A DNA stretch of 64,000 bases from Ascochyta rabiei (GCF_004011695.2 NC_082409.1:1426001-1490000); one strand, 5' to 3'. Shown: positions 10,511 through 22,126, numbered from the stretch's first letter. A program made the numbers and translations. The notes: generated by a model not told the origin, from the sequence alone.

Positions 10511-11623
10511 TTAATCGTGTGTGGCTCGTTTCTCCATGGAGAAGTCGATGTCTGCTTTCTTTGGATTGCGCAACGGTAGCGCTATGTTGTGGCGTGGTGG
10601 GATAGGGTGAGTCAGCGAGTACTGCATCGCGGGATGCAGGACGCTCGCCATCTTGGCCCAGAGGTGCGCGGGTCTTTGGTCTGGGGGGCCGAGGTCGAGG
10701 TCGAGGTCGAGGTCGGGTGAGAGGAAAGAGTCGGGCGGGTTGGAGAGGAGGGAGGTGGATGTGGAAGCGGGGGTGGGAGGTCGTAGGGGTGGTGAGATGG
10801 GTGAGGATTGTGCACGTGCATGTGCATGTGCATGTGCATGTGCATGTGCATGTGCGTGTGCGTGTGAAGAAGTGGAAGGGGAGGGAGAGAGCGAGTTCGA
10901 GTTCGAGTTCAGCTTCCCCCTCGCACCTCCTTCACTCCACCTCCTCATCCTAAACCGCACGCCCCCACCTTCTGCACCCCTGCGCGCAAATCTCGAACTG
11001 ATTTTCATCCTCCGCACTTCCCTCTCGTCGGCCGCTTGATCGTCAACACCCCATTCTACACCGCCCACTTGCTCCCGCGCCCTGAGAGAAGGATGCACAA
11101 GCCCCGGCGGCGGGCGCGGGGGAGGACGTGCGGTTGGGTAGGGAAGGAGAGAGTAGTGTATAGATGATGTGTCGGAGGGAGGTGTCGATGATGAAGGAGT
11201 AGGAGAGCCGTAGACGTACGCCACGATAGCCTCCCAGTCGTCAGCGGCTGGGATGTGGGTTGTTAGATGGGGATGTATGTCCATGTCCGTGTCCGTGTCG
11301 ATATCCATGGGGCCGTCCATGGTGTCGTCTCCATCGATTGTATCATCGATATCCTCCATATCCATATCGCGATCCTTACCCGAATCTTGATGACCACCGC
11401 CCAAACCACCATCACGACCACTACGCGTACCCACCGCTCCCTGTATGCCGACAGACGAGCCCACAGGTACAGTTTCCAGAGGCTGAGGAGACGGCTCCGG
11501 GAAGGTCAAGAAGTCGATGCTCATGTGCTGTTTCTTGGGGAGAGAAGCCGGTGGGTGTTGGGGCTCGGCAGACGGTGCAGAACCCGCGGTTCGAGGAGAT
11601 GGAGTGGTGTTTGGCGAGGACAT
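10511..11623 (-). CDS. low-complexity protein, unknown
   Basis: Single frame of 370 residues. It is mostly disordered: Pro/Ser-rich N-terminus; an acidic Asp/Met region (DMDMEDIDDTIDGDD) at about 85-115; a short ordered-looking piece (DDWEAIVAYVYGSP) at about 127; a His-Ala dipeptide run encoded by the hexamer at 10811-10866; an Asp-Leu run; and a C-terminus HLWAKMASVLHPAMQYSL with a final ADIDFSMEKRATHD. The two ordered-looking blocks are the best support that this is a real gene rather than an open repeat. No family recognised. Confidence 0.55.
   Translation of the reverse strand: MSSPNTTPSPRTAGSAPSAEPQHPPASLPKKQHMSIDFLTFPEPSPQPLETVPVGSSVGIQGAVGTRSGRDGGLGGGHQDSGKDRDMDMEDIDDTIDGDDTMDGPMDIDTDTDMDIHPHLTTHIPAADDWEAIVAYVYGSPTPSSSTPPSDTSSIHYSLLPYPTARPPPRPPPGLVHPSLRAREQVGGVEWGVDDQAADEREVRRMKISSRFARRGAEGGGVRFRMRRWSEGGARGKLNSNSNSLSPSPSTSSHAHAHAHAHAHAHAHARAQSSPISPPLRPPTPASTSTSLLSNPPDSFLSPDLDLDLDLGPPDQRPAHLWAKMASVLHPAMQYSLTHPIPPRHNIALPLRNPKKADIDFSMEKRATHD
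10811..10866. repeat. GTGCAT hexanucleotide repeat
   Basis: About seven copies of GTGCAT then GTGCGT variants, inside the low-complexity gene. It encodes His-Ala on the minus strand and would encode Val-His or Cys-Ala on the plus strand, so all local frames stay open. A GGTCGA repeat at about 10689-10717 codes the Asp-Leu run of the same protein. Confidence 0.85.
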
Positions 11624-12098
11624 GGCGAGGAGGTGTGGGATGGTAGAGGCATTCGGAACGCTCAGGGGGAGGTGAGGTATGAAGGACCGTTGTCGAGATG
11701 GGATGAAGGCGATTTTAGAATGTTAGGTTTTGTAATATTCGATCGATATCCACAGCATGCGAGTTCATCTTCGTTTTGTGCGTCTCGCTCGTTTGCTTGC
11801 AAGGCGGTTCACGCATCCCATACTCAACCGTGGGTCGATACTGCGACTCACCAGAACGGCCAGCCAATGATTAGCAGGGGAAAGGAGGGTACGGGGTGGA
11901 ATAAAATGGTATTGCGCCGATAGGAACTACTACATGTTAATAAATTTATGGTGTTGGTATCATCTACGCATCGCGTCTCTACCGGCCCAGCTGAATAAAT
12001 AACATTCCCTGCCCAAACGCCGGTGCCGTATCGCTGGCCATTCGCAACCCTAACGCCATTTTGTGCCGTGCGGTATCACTTGATTTTAACTGCTGCGT
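11624..12098. other. intergenic between two minus-strand genes
   Basis: 475 bp holding the 3' region of wc-2 and the promoter of the low-complexity gene. An AT-rich spot near 11930-11960 could be the wc-2 polyadenylation zone or a promoter element. No gene seen. Confidence 0.5.
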
Positions 12099-13714
12099 CT
12101 AGCTGCTGCCGGTGCTTTGGTGCATGGGCAGACCGGGGGTGGATGTCGAGTGATGGCCGGGGGTGTTCGGATTGGCCTTTTTTTTTTCCTTCTTCGCCCA
12201 CCGCACTGTGTCTCTGTCAGAAAAAAGTCCACAAGAGGCAAGGCGCACTTACGTCCACACGCGTTACACAGCGTCTTGGGCCCGTTGGGGCCTTTTCTCC
12301 ATTCTGGCGAGTCTAGCGTGCCGCAGTCGGTACACACGTATTCATCCGCAAGCTTAAGTTTCTTCTTTTTATCAGACGGCCCCCGGCCATCGCGGTCCAG
12401 CGAGATCTGTATCCCAGCGTCGCCTCTAATAAGCAGCGGGCTCGCATCGCCCGTGCTGATGCCCTGTGAGCGCTCGCCGTCTCGATAGCGCAGGCCGGTC
12501 AGCATCTCGATCGTCTCCAGGTGGTTGGCGCCCTCGTAGCGGGCCATCTTGTCGCTGATGTCCTCTGCACGGTTGGCGGCCAAGACCTCGTCGAGGTTCT
12601 GGCGTGTCAGGGCGGTGTTGGATATGCTGGGCTTGGCGGGGGGCGGCATCTGGGCATACGAGGCGGCGTCGCTGGGGTTGAGGCTCTGGGTGATGACCGA
12701 CTCTGTGGGGGCGCCAGACTGGCTCTCAGTCGTCTTCTTGGCCCAGTCGTCGTGCTCGTCCTGCTCCTCGCGCTTCAGCTCGGCGATGCGCTTGGTCAGG
12801 CGCTCGTTCTCGATCTTGTGCTCGAGGAAGGAGTCGAGCAGGGCGGCATTCTTGGTGGGGTAGGGGCGGGCCATGATGAAGAAGCCGCGGCAGTTGAGGG
12901 CGTTGGGCGGCGCAAAGGAGCTGGGGTCGCTGGACAGGTGCGGGTGGCCGTGGGACTCGAAGATGGCCCAAGAGTCGTCTGACTTGCGGAAGCGGTAGAA
13001 GAAGCGCAGCGAGTTGCCCGAGGCGATGGACTCGTTGAACTCCTTGACGAAGATGCCAATGTCCTCGGGGTGGATGAACTCGTTGATGAAGCGGCCCATG
13101 AGCTGGGCGGGGTCCCAGCCGGTGAGCGCCTTGCACGACGGCGACACATAGAGGATGCGGCCGTTGGGCGTGAGGATGTGCAGCAGGTCTCGCAGCTCCT
13201 CAAGCACGCGCTGCGACCAGTTGCGCCGCTTGGTGAACTCGGTCAGCGTGCTGCCGGATGGGTTCATGTTGGGCGCGCCGAAGCCCGTGGGCAGCGGGCC
13301 GGCGCCGGCGCCCGTCAAGCCGCTGTCGTGTGCCAGCACCATGTTGCTGTTGCTGTTGCTGTTGTTGTTATTATTGTTGTTGCTGTTGCTGTTGCTGTTG
13401 GCGCCCTGTGGCTGCAACATGTACGGCGCATACCCGTCGTTGTTGATGCTGCCCGTGTCGGTGCCCAGCGCCATGTCCATATCCATGTCCATGTCCATGG
13501 ACAGGCCGTCCATCAGGGGCACCTGCAGTCCATTGAAGCCGTCGATGGCGCCGAGGCTTTGTGGTGCCGTGTGGGAGAGAGTCGTGTGGGAGAGAGCCGT
13601 GTTGGAAAGTGCCTGTGCCTGTGCCTGTCCCTGTGCCTGTGCCTGTGTTTGCGCTTGTACGTGTGCCTGCGCCTGTGTCTGCGTCTGGTTCACTGCGGAT
13701 GGGTAGCCGCTCAT
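12099..13714 (-). CDS. wc-2: White collar-2, PAS/GATA zinc-finger protein
   Basis: Exons 13714-12253 and 12205-12099, 522 residues. WC-2 pairs with the blue-light receptor WC-1 to drive light-induced and clock genes. Visible: Gln/Ala and Asn/Ser repeats at residues 10-120; a PAS domain (about 175-295; [33 protein letters not shown]); a coiled stretch; and a C-terminal GATA finger C-X2-C-X18-C-X2-C ([18 protein letters not shown]... LCNACG). The 18-residue loop is the white-collar type. The 47-nt intron (GTAAGT ... ACACAG) interrupts the finger at GL and restores [10 protein letters not shown]; reading straight through would lose this. The exact N-terminal start is uncertain because of the repeats. 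No LOV-type flavin cysteine is expected in WC-2. Confidence 0.92.
13343..13690. repeat. trinucleotide-type repeats inside wc-2
   Basis: Two simple-sequence tracts: TTGCTG/TTGTTA units at about 13343-13401 encode the Asn/Ser run, and CTGTGC units at about 13613-13690 encode the Gln/Ala run. Both are length-variable types of sequence. Confidence 0.8.
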
Positions 13715-14200
13715 CTGCCATCATATCAGCCTTGCCATCAGGGTAATCAGGGTAATCAGGGTAATCAGGGTGAACAGGCTGATCACGGTGGGGGCCCTGC
13801 GCGTACCTCAGCACCGCCATTCTGGTACATGGCCACGGCTATCTGCTGTGTGCCTCAGGGATAACAGCGACCATGCAATGATCTACCAAAGGGTTGCGCT
13901 CTCGTGCTGCTGTTCATGGGGACCGCTCAATCCGCCGCGGTTCTGGGGATGCGCATCTCCAGTTTTGCACTACACGTATGACGGCACCACCGCCGCCCAT
14001 GATTCAGGCGTGGCGGGACTTATGCCAAATCAGGATGTGACAGGTCACGTGGTCTCGCGACAAGGAAGCCGCGTGCGTGGGTGCCTAACGCGCCTTCCTT
14101 CTTGACGAATTCCACCCAATTCACCACACCCATCTGCGCGAGGGCGCTCACGCAACCTCAACCACCCGCAGGAGAGAGTGATCCGCACGCTGCCGCCATC
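13715..14200. promoter_or_regulatory. shared divergent promoter of wc-2 and RAD50
   Basis: 486 bp between the two start codons. It contains a four-fold 10-bp repeat GGGTAATCAG at about 13738-13777, a CACGTG palindrome at 14046-14051 and an ACGCGC motif near 14088. Which gene uses which element cannot be told from sequence. Confidence 0.55.
13738..13777. repeat. 10-bp tandem repeat GGGTAATCAG
   Basis: Nearly perfect head-to-tail copies lying 25-60 bp upstream of the wc-2 ATG, one helical turn apart. Confidence 0.8.
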
Positions 14201-17200
14201 ATGTCCAAGATCGACCGTATGATGATCCAGGGCATTCGCTCCTTTGGACCCGAGAAGGGCGAGACCATTGTCTTTACCACTCCGCTTACGCTCATTGTCG
14301 GCTGGAACGGTTCTGGCAAGACTGTGTGTAGACTCCGTCGTGTCGCACGTCTTGACTGACGGACAGATGGTCTGACTGACTTGAGCACAGACCATTATTG
14401 AGTCGCTGAGATATGCAACTACAGGTGACCTGCCCCCAAACAGCAAGAAAGGCGGTGCTTTCATCCACGATCCCAAGCTGCGAAATGAGAAGGAACTCTT
14501 GGCGCAGGTCAAGCTGTCGTTTCGTTCAAGCTCGGGAGTGCGCATGGTTGCCACCCGCAATCTGCAGGTCACCGTGACGAAGAATGGGCGCAGCCAGAAG
14601 ACGCTCGAGGGCTCGTTGCTCATGCTGAAAGACGGCGAGAAGCACTCCATCTCCACCCGTGTTGCCGAGCTCGACCAGATCATCCCTCAGTATCTTGGTG
14701 TATCGAAAGCAATTCTAGATAATGTCATCTTTTGCCACCAGGAAGAAAGCCTGTGGCCGCTCAGCGATGCCTCTACGTTGAAGAAAAAGTTTGACGAGAT
14801 CTTCGAAGCAATGAAGTACACCAAAGCGATTGAAAACATCAAAATGATCCGCAAAGACCGCAACGTCGAGCTCGGTCAGCTGAAGATTATCGAAGCAAAC
14901 GCGAAGGAAGACAAGGACCGCGCCGGCAAGAGTGAGAAGCGACAAGCTGCGCTCTTTGACGAAATTGAACAACTCCGCGGAGAATACGAAAAGATAGATG
15001 GAGAGTGCACGCAAGCACAGCTCAAAGCCAACGAAGCTTACAACCACGCTGCAAGATACGAACAGATTCTAGCACAGCTGAATGGAAAGCGCATCACTTT
15101 CAGCGCCAACAAAGACAGCGTGGATGAATTGCAAGACAACCTCAAGCAGATGGCGGAGTCAGACGATGAGCTTCAGGAGATGTTGGATCAGTACGAGGAA
15201 CGCATTGCGACATACGCTACTCAGCAAGACGACTCGCGACAACAGTACGGCGACCTCAAGGAAGAGCTGCAGCAAAGCAGGAACTCACTTGGTGCGAAGC
15301 AGGGCGAGATCGGCAAGTACGAGGCGCAGAAAGAGCAGCACGATCGTCAGATCCAACTGCGCGAAAACATCATCAAAGAGACAGCTAAGCGTCATAGCAT
15401 CCGCGGCTACGATTACGACATCACAGAGAAGCACATCTCCGACTTTCAACAGGTCCTGAGCAGAATGTCTCGCGACCAAAACAAATCACTCGATCGTGCA
15501 CGAGAGGATGCGCAGCGCGAGCTCCGCGAGGCGCAGAATGATCTCAACGAACTCAACACCCGCAAATCAAACTTGAACCAGGGTAAAGAATCTGCGCGGA
15601 CGACTATCACAAGCAACGATAAGCGCATCTCAGACCTGCAGAGGTCGATGAACCATATCAAGGCCGATGAAGGCAGCGAAGCTATTTTGCAGGACAAGAA
15701 GCGCGAGACCGAGGAGCAGCTGAACAACGCAAACTCTGAAGCAGCTTCAGGTCGATTCAACGAGCGGATACAGGAAGTCTCAGAGACTGTACGAATACTC
15801 GAGGATAAGAAGGAGCGGTTGACCGCCGAGCTCGGCGACGCGACGAAGCAGGCTCGTGAATCGGCGTCCATTGACTACACGCGAAACGAGCTGCAAAGCC
15901 AGCAGCACAGTCTCGAGAAGATGAAGAAAGTTCACAACAAACGCATCTCTCAGCTCGTTGACCCCGACTGGGACCCATCGACTCTGGAGACCACCTTCCA
16001 GAGCGTGTTCTCAGAGAAGTCTGCCAAAGTCAAGGAAGCAACATCGCGTCGCGACATTACCCAGACAAAGCTTGACAATGTCCATTTCCAAATGTCGAGC
16101 CTGGAATCACAGCTCAAGAAGAAACGAGCAGAGTTGCAGCAGTATGAGAGGACCGTAAAGGAGGCCATTCAGAAGGACGATATATCCGACTTTGACGAGA
16201 CATTGCAGCAACTCGAGGACGACTACGATGCTACCTCGACAGACAAAGCAAAGTTTGAAGCCCAAATCGAATACATGCGGCAGTGTCTGATGACCGCTGA
16301 GCGAGACAACACTTGCCGACTATGTGCCAGGGCTCTGCACGACGACAGGTCGCAGCACTTCACCGCCGCCGGCTTCATCGAAAAACTAAACCGGATCATC
16401 GAGAAAGCTGAGATTAACATGCAAGGAGACAATGCGGAGGAACTGCTGACGGAACTTGAAGCCGCGCGCAATGCTAAGCCAAGCTACGAACTGGCAACTC
16501 GTCTGCGCGACTCCGATCTTCCTGCTCTCCAGAAAGATCTCGCAAAACTGTCAACGGAGCGCGACAACGCCAACAAGCAACTAGAAGACCAGGATGCTGC
16601 CATTCACGACTTAGAGACTGAGAAGCAAGATGTAGAGTCTCTTTCGAGAGATGTCCAGACGATTGTCCACAACTACAACGAGATCATCAAGCTCGAGGCG
16701 CAGGTCAAAGACTTGAGCCAGAAGCAGACGACTGCAGGTCTGTCAAGAGGCATCGACGCTGTTCAGGCAGATATGAAGAAAATAACTGATGAGAGTCGAA
16801 ACGCAAGAAATGCGCTGGACCAGCTTACATCCGAGCGAGACAAGTCCCGGAACCTCATCACGACTCTCGAGCTCAGAATCCGCGATATCAACGCTGATCT
16901 TAACAACGCACAGTCGAAACTGAAGGAGAAGCGAGCTCTATCTGAGCGGATCGAGGAGCTGAGGACAGAAAGCAGCAACCAGCGCGAAACCATGCGCGGG
17001 TTTGACAGAGATGTTGAAATCGTTGTTCCTGAGATTGAGCAGGCTCAATACAAGTACGACGATATCAACCGCCGAGGCAACGAGAAGGTCCAACGCGCGC
17101 ACGATGAAGCCTCCAAGCTTTCTGACAGCGTTCGCCAGCTTACCCAAGCCGACGGGGAGATCAACGCCTACATCGACCGCGGCGGTCCGCAACAACTCGC

Positions 17201-18188
17201 ACGCACACACCGGGACATTGAAAACCTGCAAGGCGAAATCGCCCGCATCGAATCCGAGATGATGGAAGTTACACGCAAGGTCAAGAAAATCGAAGACACC
17301 ATGCGCGACACAGAAATGACCAAGCGCTCAATCTCCGACAACCTGCGGTACCGCAAGGCGAAACGTGCCCTGGAGACTCTTCAAATAGAGATTGAGAAAC
17401 TCGAAGAGCATGGCGCTGAGCGCGACAAGGACCACTATGAGCGCGAAGCGCAACACTGGGACACACGCTATCACCAACTCAACACGTCCAAGACATCAGT
17501 AGAACGCGATATGAAGAACAAGGACGACCAGCTTACCGAGCTCATGGAAGAGTACAAGTCGCTGTACGAGAAGGCCGCAAACGGTTACCGAGAGGCCCAC
17601 ATCAAAGTCGAAACCACAAAGGCCGCAATCGAAGACCTCGGACGCTACGCGGGCGCCCTAGACAAAGCAATCATCCAATACCACGCGCTGAAGATGGAGG
17701 AAATTAACCGCATCATCGCCGAGCTCTGGCGCAACGCGTACCAAGGCACCGACGTAGACACGATCCGCATTGCCGGCGACTCAGACGCCAAAGGCAACAG
17801 CTTGTACAACTACCGCGTCGTAATGGTAAAGCAGGACACGGAGATGGACATGCGCGGGAGGTGTTCGTCAGGGCAAAAAGTGCTCGCCAGCATCGTAATC
17901 CGGCTCGCGCTCGCAGAGTGCTTCGGCACAAACTGTGGCCTTATTGCCCTCGACGAACCCACCACCAACCTCGACCAGCAGAACATCCAGGGCCTCGCCC
18001 AGAGCTTGTCCCACATCATCCAGATGCGCCGCAAGCAGGCCAACTTTCAGCTCCTCGTCATCACCCACGACGAGCAGTTTTTGCGTGAAATGAACTGCGC
18101 TGATTACACCGATGTCTACTGGCGAGTCGGCCGCGATGCGAGCCAGGAGAGCTTCATTGAGAGGCAGAACATTGCTGAGGTGAGTTGA
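14201..18188 (+). CDS. RAD50: Rad50 DNA double-strand-break repair ATPase
   Basis: Exons 14201-14323 and 14391-18188 give 1306 residues, the usual length for fungal Rad50. Rad50 forms the MRN/MRX complex with Mre11 and Nbs1/Xrs2. Walker A is GWNGSGKTT (about residues 34-42), split by the 67-nt intron directly after GKT. Then come a long coiled coil, the zinc hook CRLC (Cys683 and Cys686), a second coiled coil, the ABC signature ([20 protein letters not shown]) and Walker B ([12 protein letters not shown]). It ends [16 protein letters not shown] overlaps the last codons, so a further short exon cannot be excluded. The start at 14201 gives the expected [17 protein letters not shown]. Confidence 0.96.
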
Positions 18189-18578
18189 GCAAGACTCGAC
18201 ATAGACTGCAGGGAGGACCTGATGGCTGCAAAGCTGGGTGGGACGGGGTGGAGTGTGTCGTAGGTTTCTGCTTGGCGATTGCATGGTGTTTTCTGCGTTT
18301 TTGCGGCATACAGTAGGCGTTGGAGCGGGCGTCGACTCGAGGGAGTGAGACTCCCGTCCAGTCTTGGTTGATATGTAAATGGATGAATGAAACGTTCCTC
18401 GCACTGCGTTTGAGTTTAGTTCGAGAGTACACATGGCGAATCTGAGTCAACATGGCAACGAGAGTGGAAATTGGGAAGGCTTTCATTCCTATCTATCCCA
18501 AGCTTATGGTATCGCAACAGGTATGCACAATCGTTACAAAGTGAGCTGTGCTAAGTATTACGTCGCTCTGAAAGTCCA
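18189..18578. other. intergenic, RAD50 3' region
   Basis: 390 bp between the RAD50 stop and the convergent coding-like extension behind dsk2. Nothing recognised. Confidence 0.5.
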
Positions 18579-18920
18579 TCATGCCATCTTGGGGTGTGCG
18601 TAATACACACCTTCGAGCATGTACCCCTTGTCGTCGACATAGTCAAACAAGTCATCCTCTTCGTCATCGTCGTCGTCGTGAGAATCCGCGATACTGTCAA
18701 GGTCGTTCCCGTAATCCTCCTATGAATATCGTGTCTGCTCACTCTCAACACCCAGTCGCCGCGCCAGGTCGATTATCTCCATCTGTCTGTGGAAAGGTTC
18801 TGCCTCAACGTGTACGCCTTGTGGTTGCACTTCAGTCTCAGGCCTCGGTCCCGGTAGCGATTGCGGCTGGGATTGCGACTGCTGTTGCTCCAGGCGCAAT
18901 CGGTCTAGCACGGGGCCAAT
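18579..18920 (-). other. coding-like extension in frame with dsk2, behind its stop
   Basis: Directly after the dsk2 TAG (18921-18923), the same frame stays open for 66 codons, meets a second TAG at 18720-18722, and continues for 46 codons to TGA at 18579-18581. The first block is Gln/Pro-rich and ends MEIIDLARRLGVESEQTRYS; the second is acidic and ends DLFDYVDDKGYMLEGVYYAH. Composition and codon pattern look protein-coding on this strand. No ATG starts the first block except an internal Met. It may be a stop-codon readthrough tail, an exon of an unmodelled gene, or a decayed gene. No family recognised. Confidence 0.4.
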
Positions 18921-20481
18921 CTATGATCCGCCGTTGAGCAGGTACTCAATCGCACCTTGAACGTTACCTCCACTCCTACGCAGCGCAGAAACGTTGCGTT
19001 CGAATTCGTAAAAGCCCATTTCGTTCAGTTGCCTAAGCTGCGATTCGTAAACCTCCTCCGGCGGTCGGTTGTCTACAGGTGCGGGTGGTCCACCGAAACC
19101 GCCACCGAAGCCACCGCCGGGACCGAACAGAGCGGCGAAGGGATTTGCCTGCTGCGAACCGGTGTCGCCAGCTCCAGCGCCAGTAGATGGTGAGTTCTGA
19201 CCGAAAGCACCGAAAGGGTTGGCACCGGCACCAGCACCAGCACCACCAGCGCCGCCGCCCATCATCTGCATCATTTGCTGCATCGCCTGCGGGTTCTGCA
19301 TGATGTTGCGCGCCGCATCTGCGATTGGGTTCGGCTGACCCCCTTCTGCTCCGCCGAACAGGTTTCCAAAGGGGTTGGGGGGTGTTGATGAGGTATTTTG
19401 TGTGTTTTGCGTGGAATCTGTGCCAGATGTGTTGGTGTTACCCTGACCCTGTTGTGTCTGTGGAGCGAATGGGTTTGCGCCGCCTGCGAAGAGGTTCGCG
19501 AAGGGATTGGCGTTGGCACCACCGCCGGCACCACCGAATGCGGCAAAGGGGTTTGCTGCGCCGGTAGCGTTCGAAGGGTTGGGAGCCACGCTCGCGCCGT
19601 TGCCGGTTGCTGTCGACGCTGGCTGTGAGGTGTTGTCTGTGGCGCCGGGCGCCGCCATGGAGCCGCCACTACCACCATTCCCGTCCATGTTGCGCTGCAT
19701 CTGAAGCTGCATACGCATCATCTCGGGGCTGAACATCATGCGGCGCATCTCGGGGTTCTGCAGCATCTGCTGGAGCATGGGGTTGTTGCGGATCTATCAC
19801 ATGTCAGCAGCGAGTACCGAGCAAGGCGCGTCGACACGTACCATGGGGCTCTGCAACATCATGTCGACTACAGCCGGGTTGTTCATGGCTTCGTTCATCT
19901 GCGACAGGAACATGGGGTTGTCCATCATCTCGAGCATGGCGTCTGGGTTCGGTGGTGGGCCCATCTGCAGGCTGTTAGCAAGCCCCACTCATGCCATCAC
20001 CGTGCAAACATACCCCTCCGTCAGCGCCGAACATGTCCATCGACGGCAGACCGTGGAAGCCGGCATAGCGGGCGCCCGTCAGGCCGGCAAGCGGGTTGTT
20101 CCCTGTGCCGGCGGCGATGTTGGTCGGTACCTGCGGCGTCGGTGTGCCGGTGCCGGTGCCGCTGGCTGTGCTCGCGGTGCCCTGGCTGGCTGGGTTCTGT
20201 CGTGCGTTGCTGGCGGCGCCCTTGACGAGGTGAATTGTGTGGCCGTCCTTGACCTTGACGCCACCAAGTGTGTCTGGGTCCTTCAGCACACGGCCGGAGT
20301 ATATCAGGCGTTGGCGCTCGGCGGGGATGTCTGCGTATTCCGATGACGACAGCTTGGCCTTGAGATCGGCGACCGTGGTGGTAGCGGGCAGGGTCAGGAC
20401 GTGCTTCTGGTCGTTGGCGGCCTTGACGTTGAAGGTGACCTGTCCCTCCTCATTCGAGGTGGCGGCGGCGTCGTCGGCCAT
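18921..20481 (-). CDS. dsk2: Ubiquilin/Dsk2, UBL-UBA proteasome shuttle
   Basis: Exons 20481-20014, 19964-19842 and 19793-18921 give 487 residues; both introns (49 and 48 nt) have good donors (GTATGT, GTACGT). Ubiquilins carry ubiquitinated clients to the proteasome. The N-terminal ubiquitin-like domain covers about residues 14-90 (VTFNVKAANDQKHVLTLPA ... GHTIHLVKG). The centre has STI1-type repeats rich in Met/Asn/Pro (NPDAMLEMMDNPMFLSQM, NPAVVDMMLQSP, NNPMLQQMLQNPEMRRMMF). A Gly/Asn/Ala low-complexity region follows, and a UBA domain ends the protein (QLRQLNEMGFYEFERN ... AIEYLLNGGS). It is divergent from the oxidoreductase at 21014. Confidence 0.93.
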
Positions 20482-21013
20482 GTTTGCGTGTGGAGCGATG
20501 GTGTTGCTCGCAGCGAGGGGGGCAGCGCGTGGGGTGAGTCTGTGGCGAGTCTGTGGCGAGTGTAGGTGGTGTTGGGAGAGCGAATGGCGAGGCCGTGTAG
20601 CAATAGACGTGTTTTGGGGGTGTGGAGGGTGGGAGAAGGGTGTTTGTAGTCGGCCGTGAGCTTGATTGCCTGGATTGCCTTGATTGCCGTGATTGCAGCT
20701 ATGGAAGGCCGCAGAAGCGGAAAGACGGGCAACGGACCAAAGTCGTCACGGCTGCATCAGCCACCGCTAGTGCGTCCTGGCGTCTGGTGGGGAAGGCGCG
20801 GCGTTGCGGCGTGGAGGTCGGGGTAGGGCAGACGAGACAAGCTGAGCCGAGGCAGCTTGCGGAGGACGACATTGTCTCCGCCGCGCTGCTGTGCAATGAA
20901 CAGCTCCCCCAATTCCAGTCTGTCCTCGATTCTGCACCCTTTGCAACCAGCTTGACTTGACCAGATCCGTCGCGCGCCCCAGCCCCTATCCTCACATCGT
21001 TCTATAGACCAGC
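20482..21013. promoter_or_regulatory. divergent promoter region of dsk2 and the MDR oxidoreductase
   Basis: 532 bp between divergent starts; contains a run of GATTGCCTT/GATTGCCGT-like units at about 20667-20698. No gene seen. Confidence 0.4.
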
Positions 21014-22126
21014 ATGAAAGGCATTCAGATCAAGGAATACGTCAAGGTATGACTTCTGCAACTGTCCGTCCACTGCCAACTCCTCACACTGCCAGGGACC
21101 GGACGACCTCAAGGTCCAGTCGTTTCCAGATCCCGCGCCAAAAGACAACGAGTACCTCATTGCCATCCACGCCTCGGCTACCAATTTCTTCGACCTGCTG
21201 CAGATTCGCGGCAAGTACCAGCACCAGCCGCCATTCCCATGGATCGCCGGCTCCGAGTTCTCTGGTGTAGTCACGAAAGCTCCCTCGTCGCTTCCAGGCG
21301 GCCGAACGCCACTGTACAAGGTCGGCGACAAGGTCTTTGGTGCCAGCCAAGGTGGCTATGCTACACACGTCGCATGCACAGAGGAGCGACTGAAGGGGGT
21401 GCCTGACGGCTGGAGCTTCGCAGAAGCAGCCGGCATGTTCGTCACAGCGCCAACCAGCTACGCAGGACTGGTCACCAGGGCAAACATCAAAAAGGGTACG
21501 CAGTTCTGCTTGTTACAACGCACATTGCTAACGGGACAGGTGACTGGGTACTCGTGCACGCAGCGGCCGGCGGTGTCGGCCTTGCCGCTGTCCAGATCGC
21601 CAAAGCCTTCGGTGCAACTGTCATCGCCACTGCTGGTACCCAGCACAAGCAGGACATCGCCAGAAAATTTGGCGCAGACTATGCCATCGATTACCGCAAG
21701 TCAGACTGGCCTGAGCAGGTCAAGAAGCTGACGCCCAAGGGGCGCGGTGTCGACATCGTGTACGACCCTGTTGGGCTCATTGCACAGTCCATGAAGTGCA
21801 CCGCGTGGAATGGAAGGCTGTTGGTCGTTGGTTTCGCTGCTGGCGACATCGAAAAGATGGCGACGAACCGCATCTTGCTGAAGAACGTCAGCGTCGTCGG
21901 CTTACACTGGGGCATGTACGCGGTCAACGAGCCGGAGATGGTCGACAAGGTGTGGGACGGTATCTTTGAGCTAGTGCGAGAAGGCAAGTACAGAGGCACC
22001 TGCTACACAGACACCGAGTATGTAGGGCTCGAGAGTGTGCCAGCCGCACTGAAGGCCCTGGGCGGGCGAGACAGCTGGGGTAAGGTTGTTATCAAGGTCC
22101 CACAGGAAGGTCAAAGCAAGATCTAG
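21014..22126 (+). CDS. Quinone oxidoreductase-like MDR protein
   Basis: Exons 21014-21046, 21096-21495 and 21540-22126 give 339 residues, typical of medium-chain dehydrogenase/reductases. The N-terminal GroES-like fold shows ASATNFFDLLQIRGKYQ and PFPWIAGSEFSGVV; the Rossmann motif is AAAGGVGLAAVQIAKAFGA and binds NAD(P)H. The catalytic-zinc ligands of alcohol dehydrogenases are absent, so it belongs with quinone oxidoreductase/crotonyl-CoA-reductase-like members. The substrate cannot be told. The first exon is only 11 codons; the 44-nt second intron is among the shortest in the window. GKVVIKVPQ near the end closes the family fold. Confidence 0.88.
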
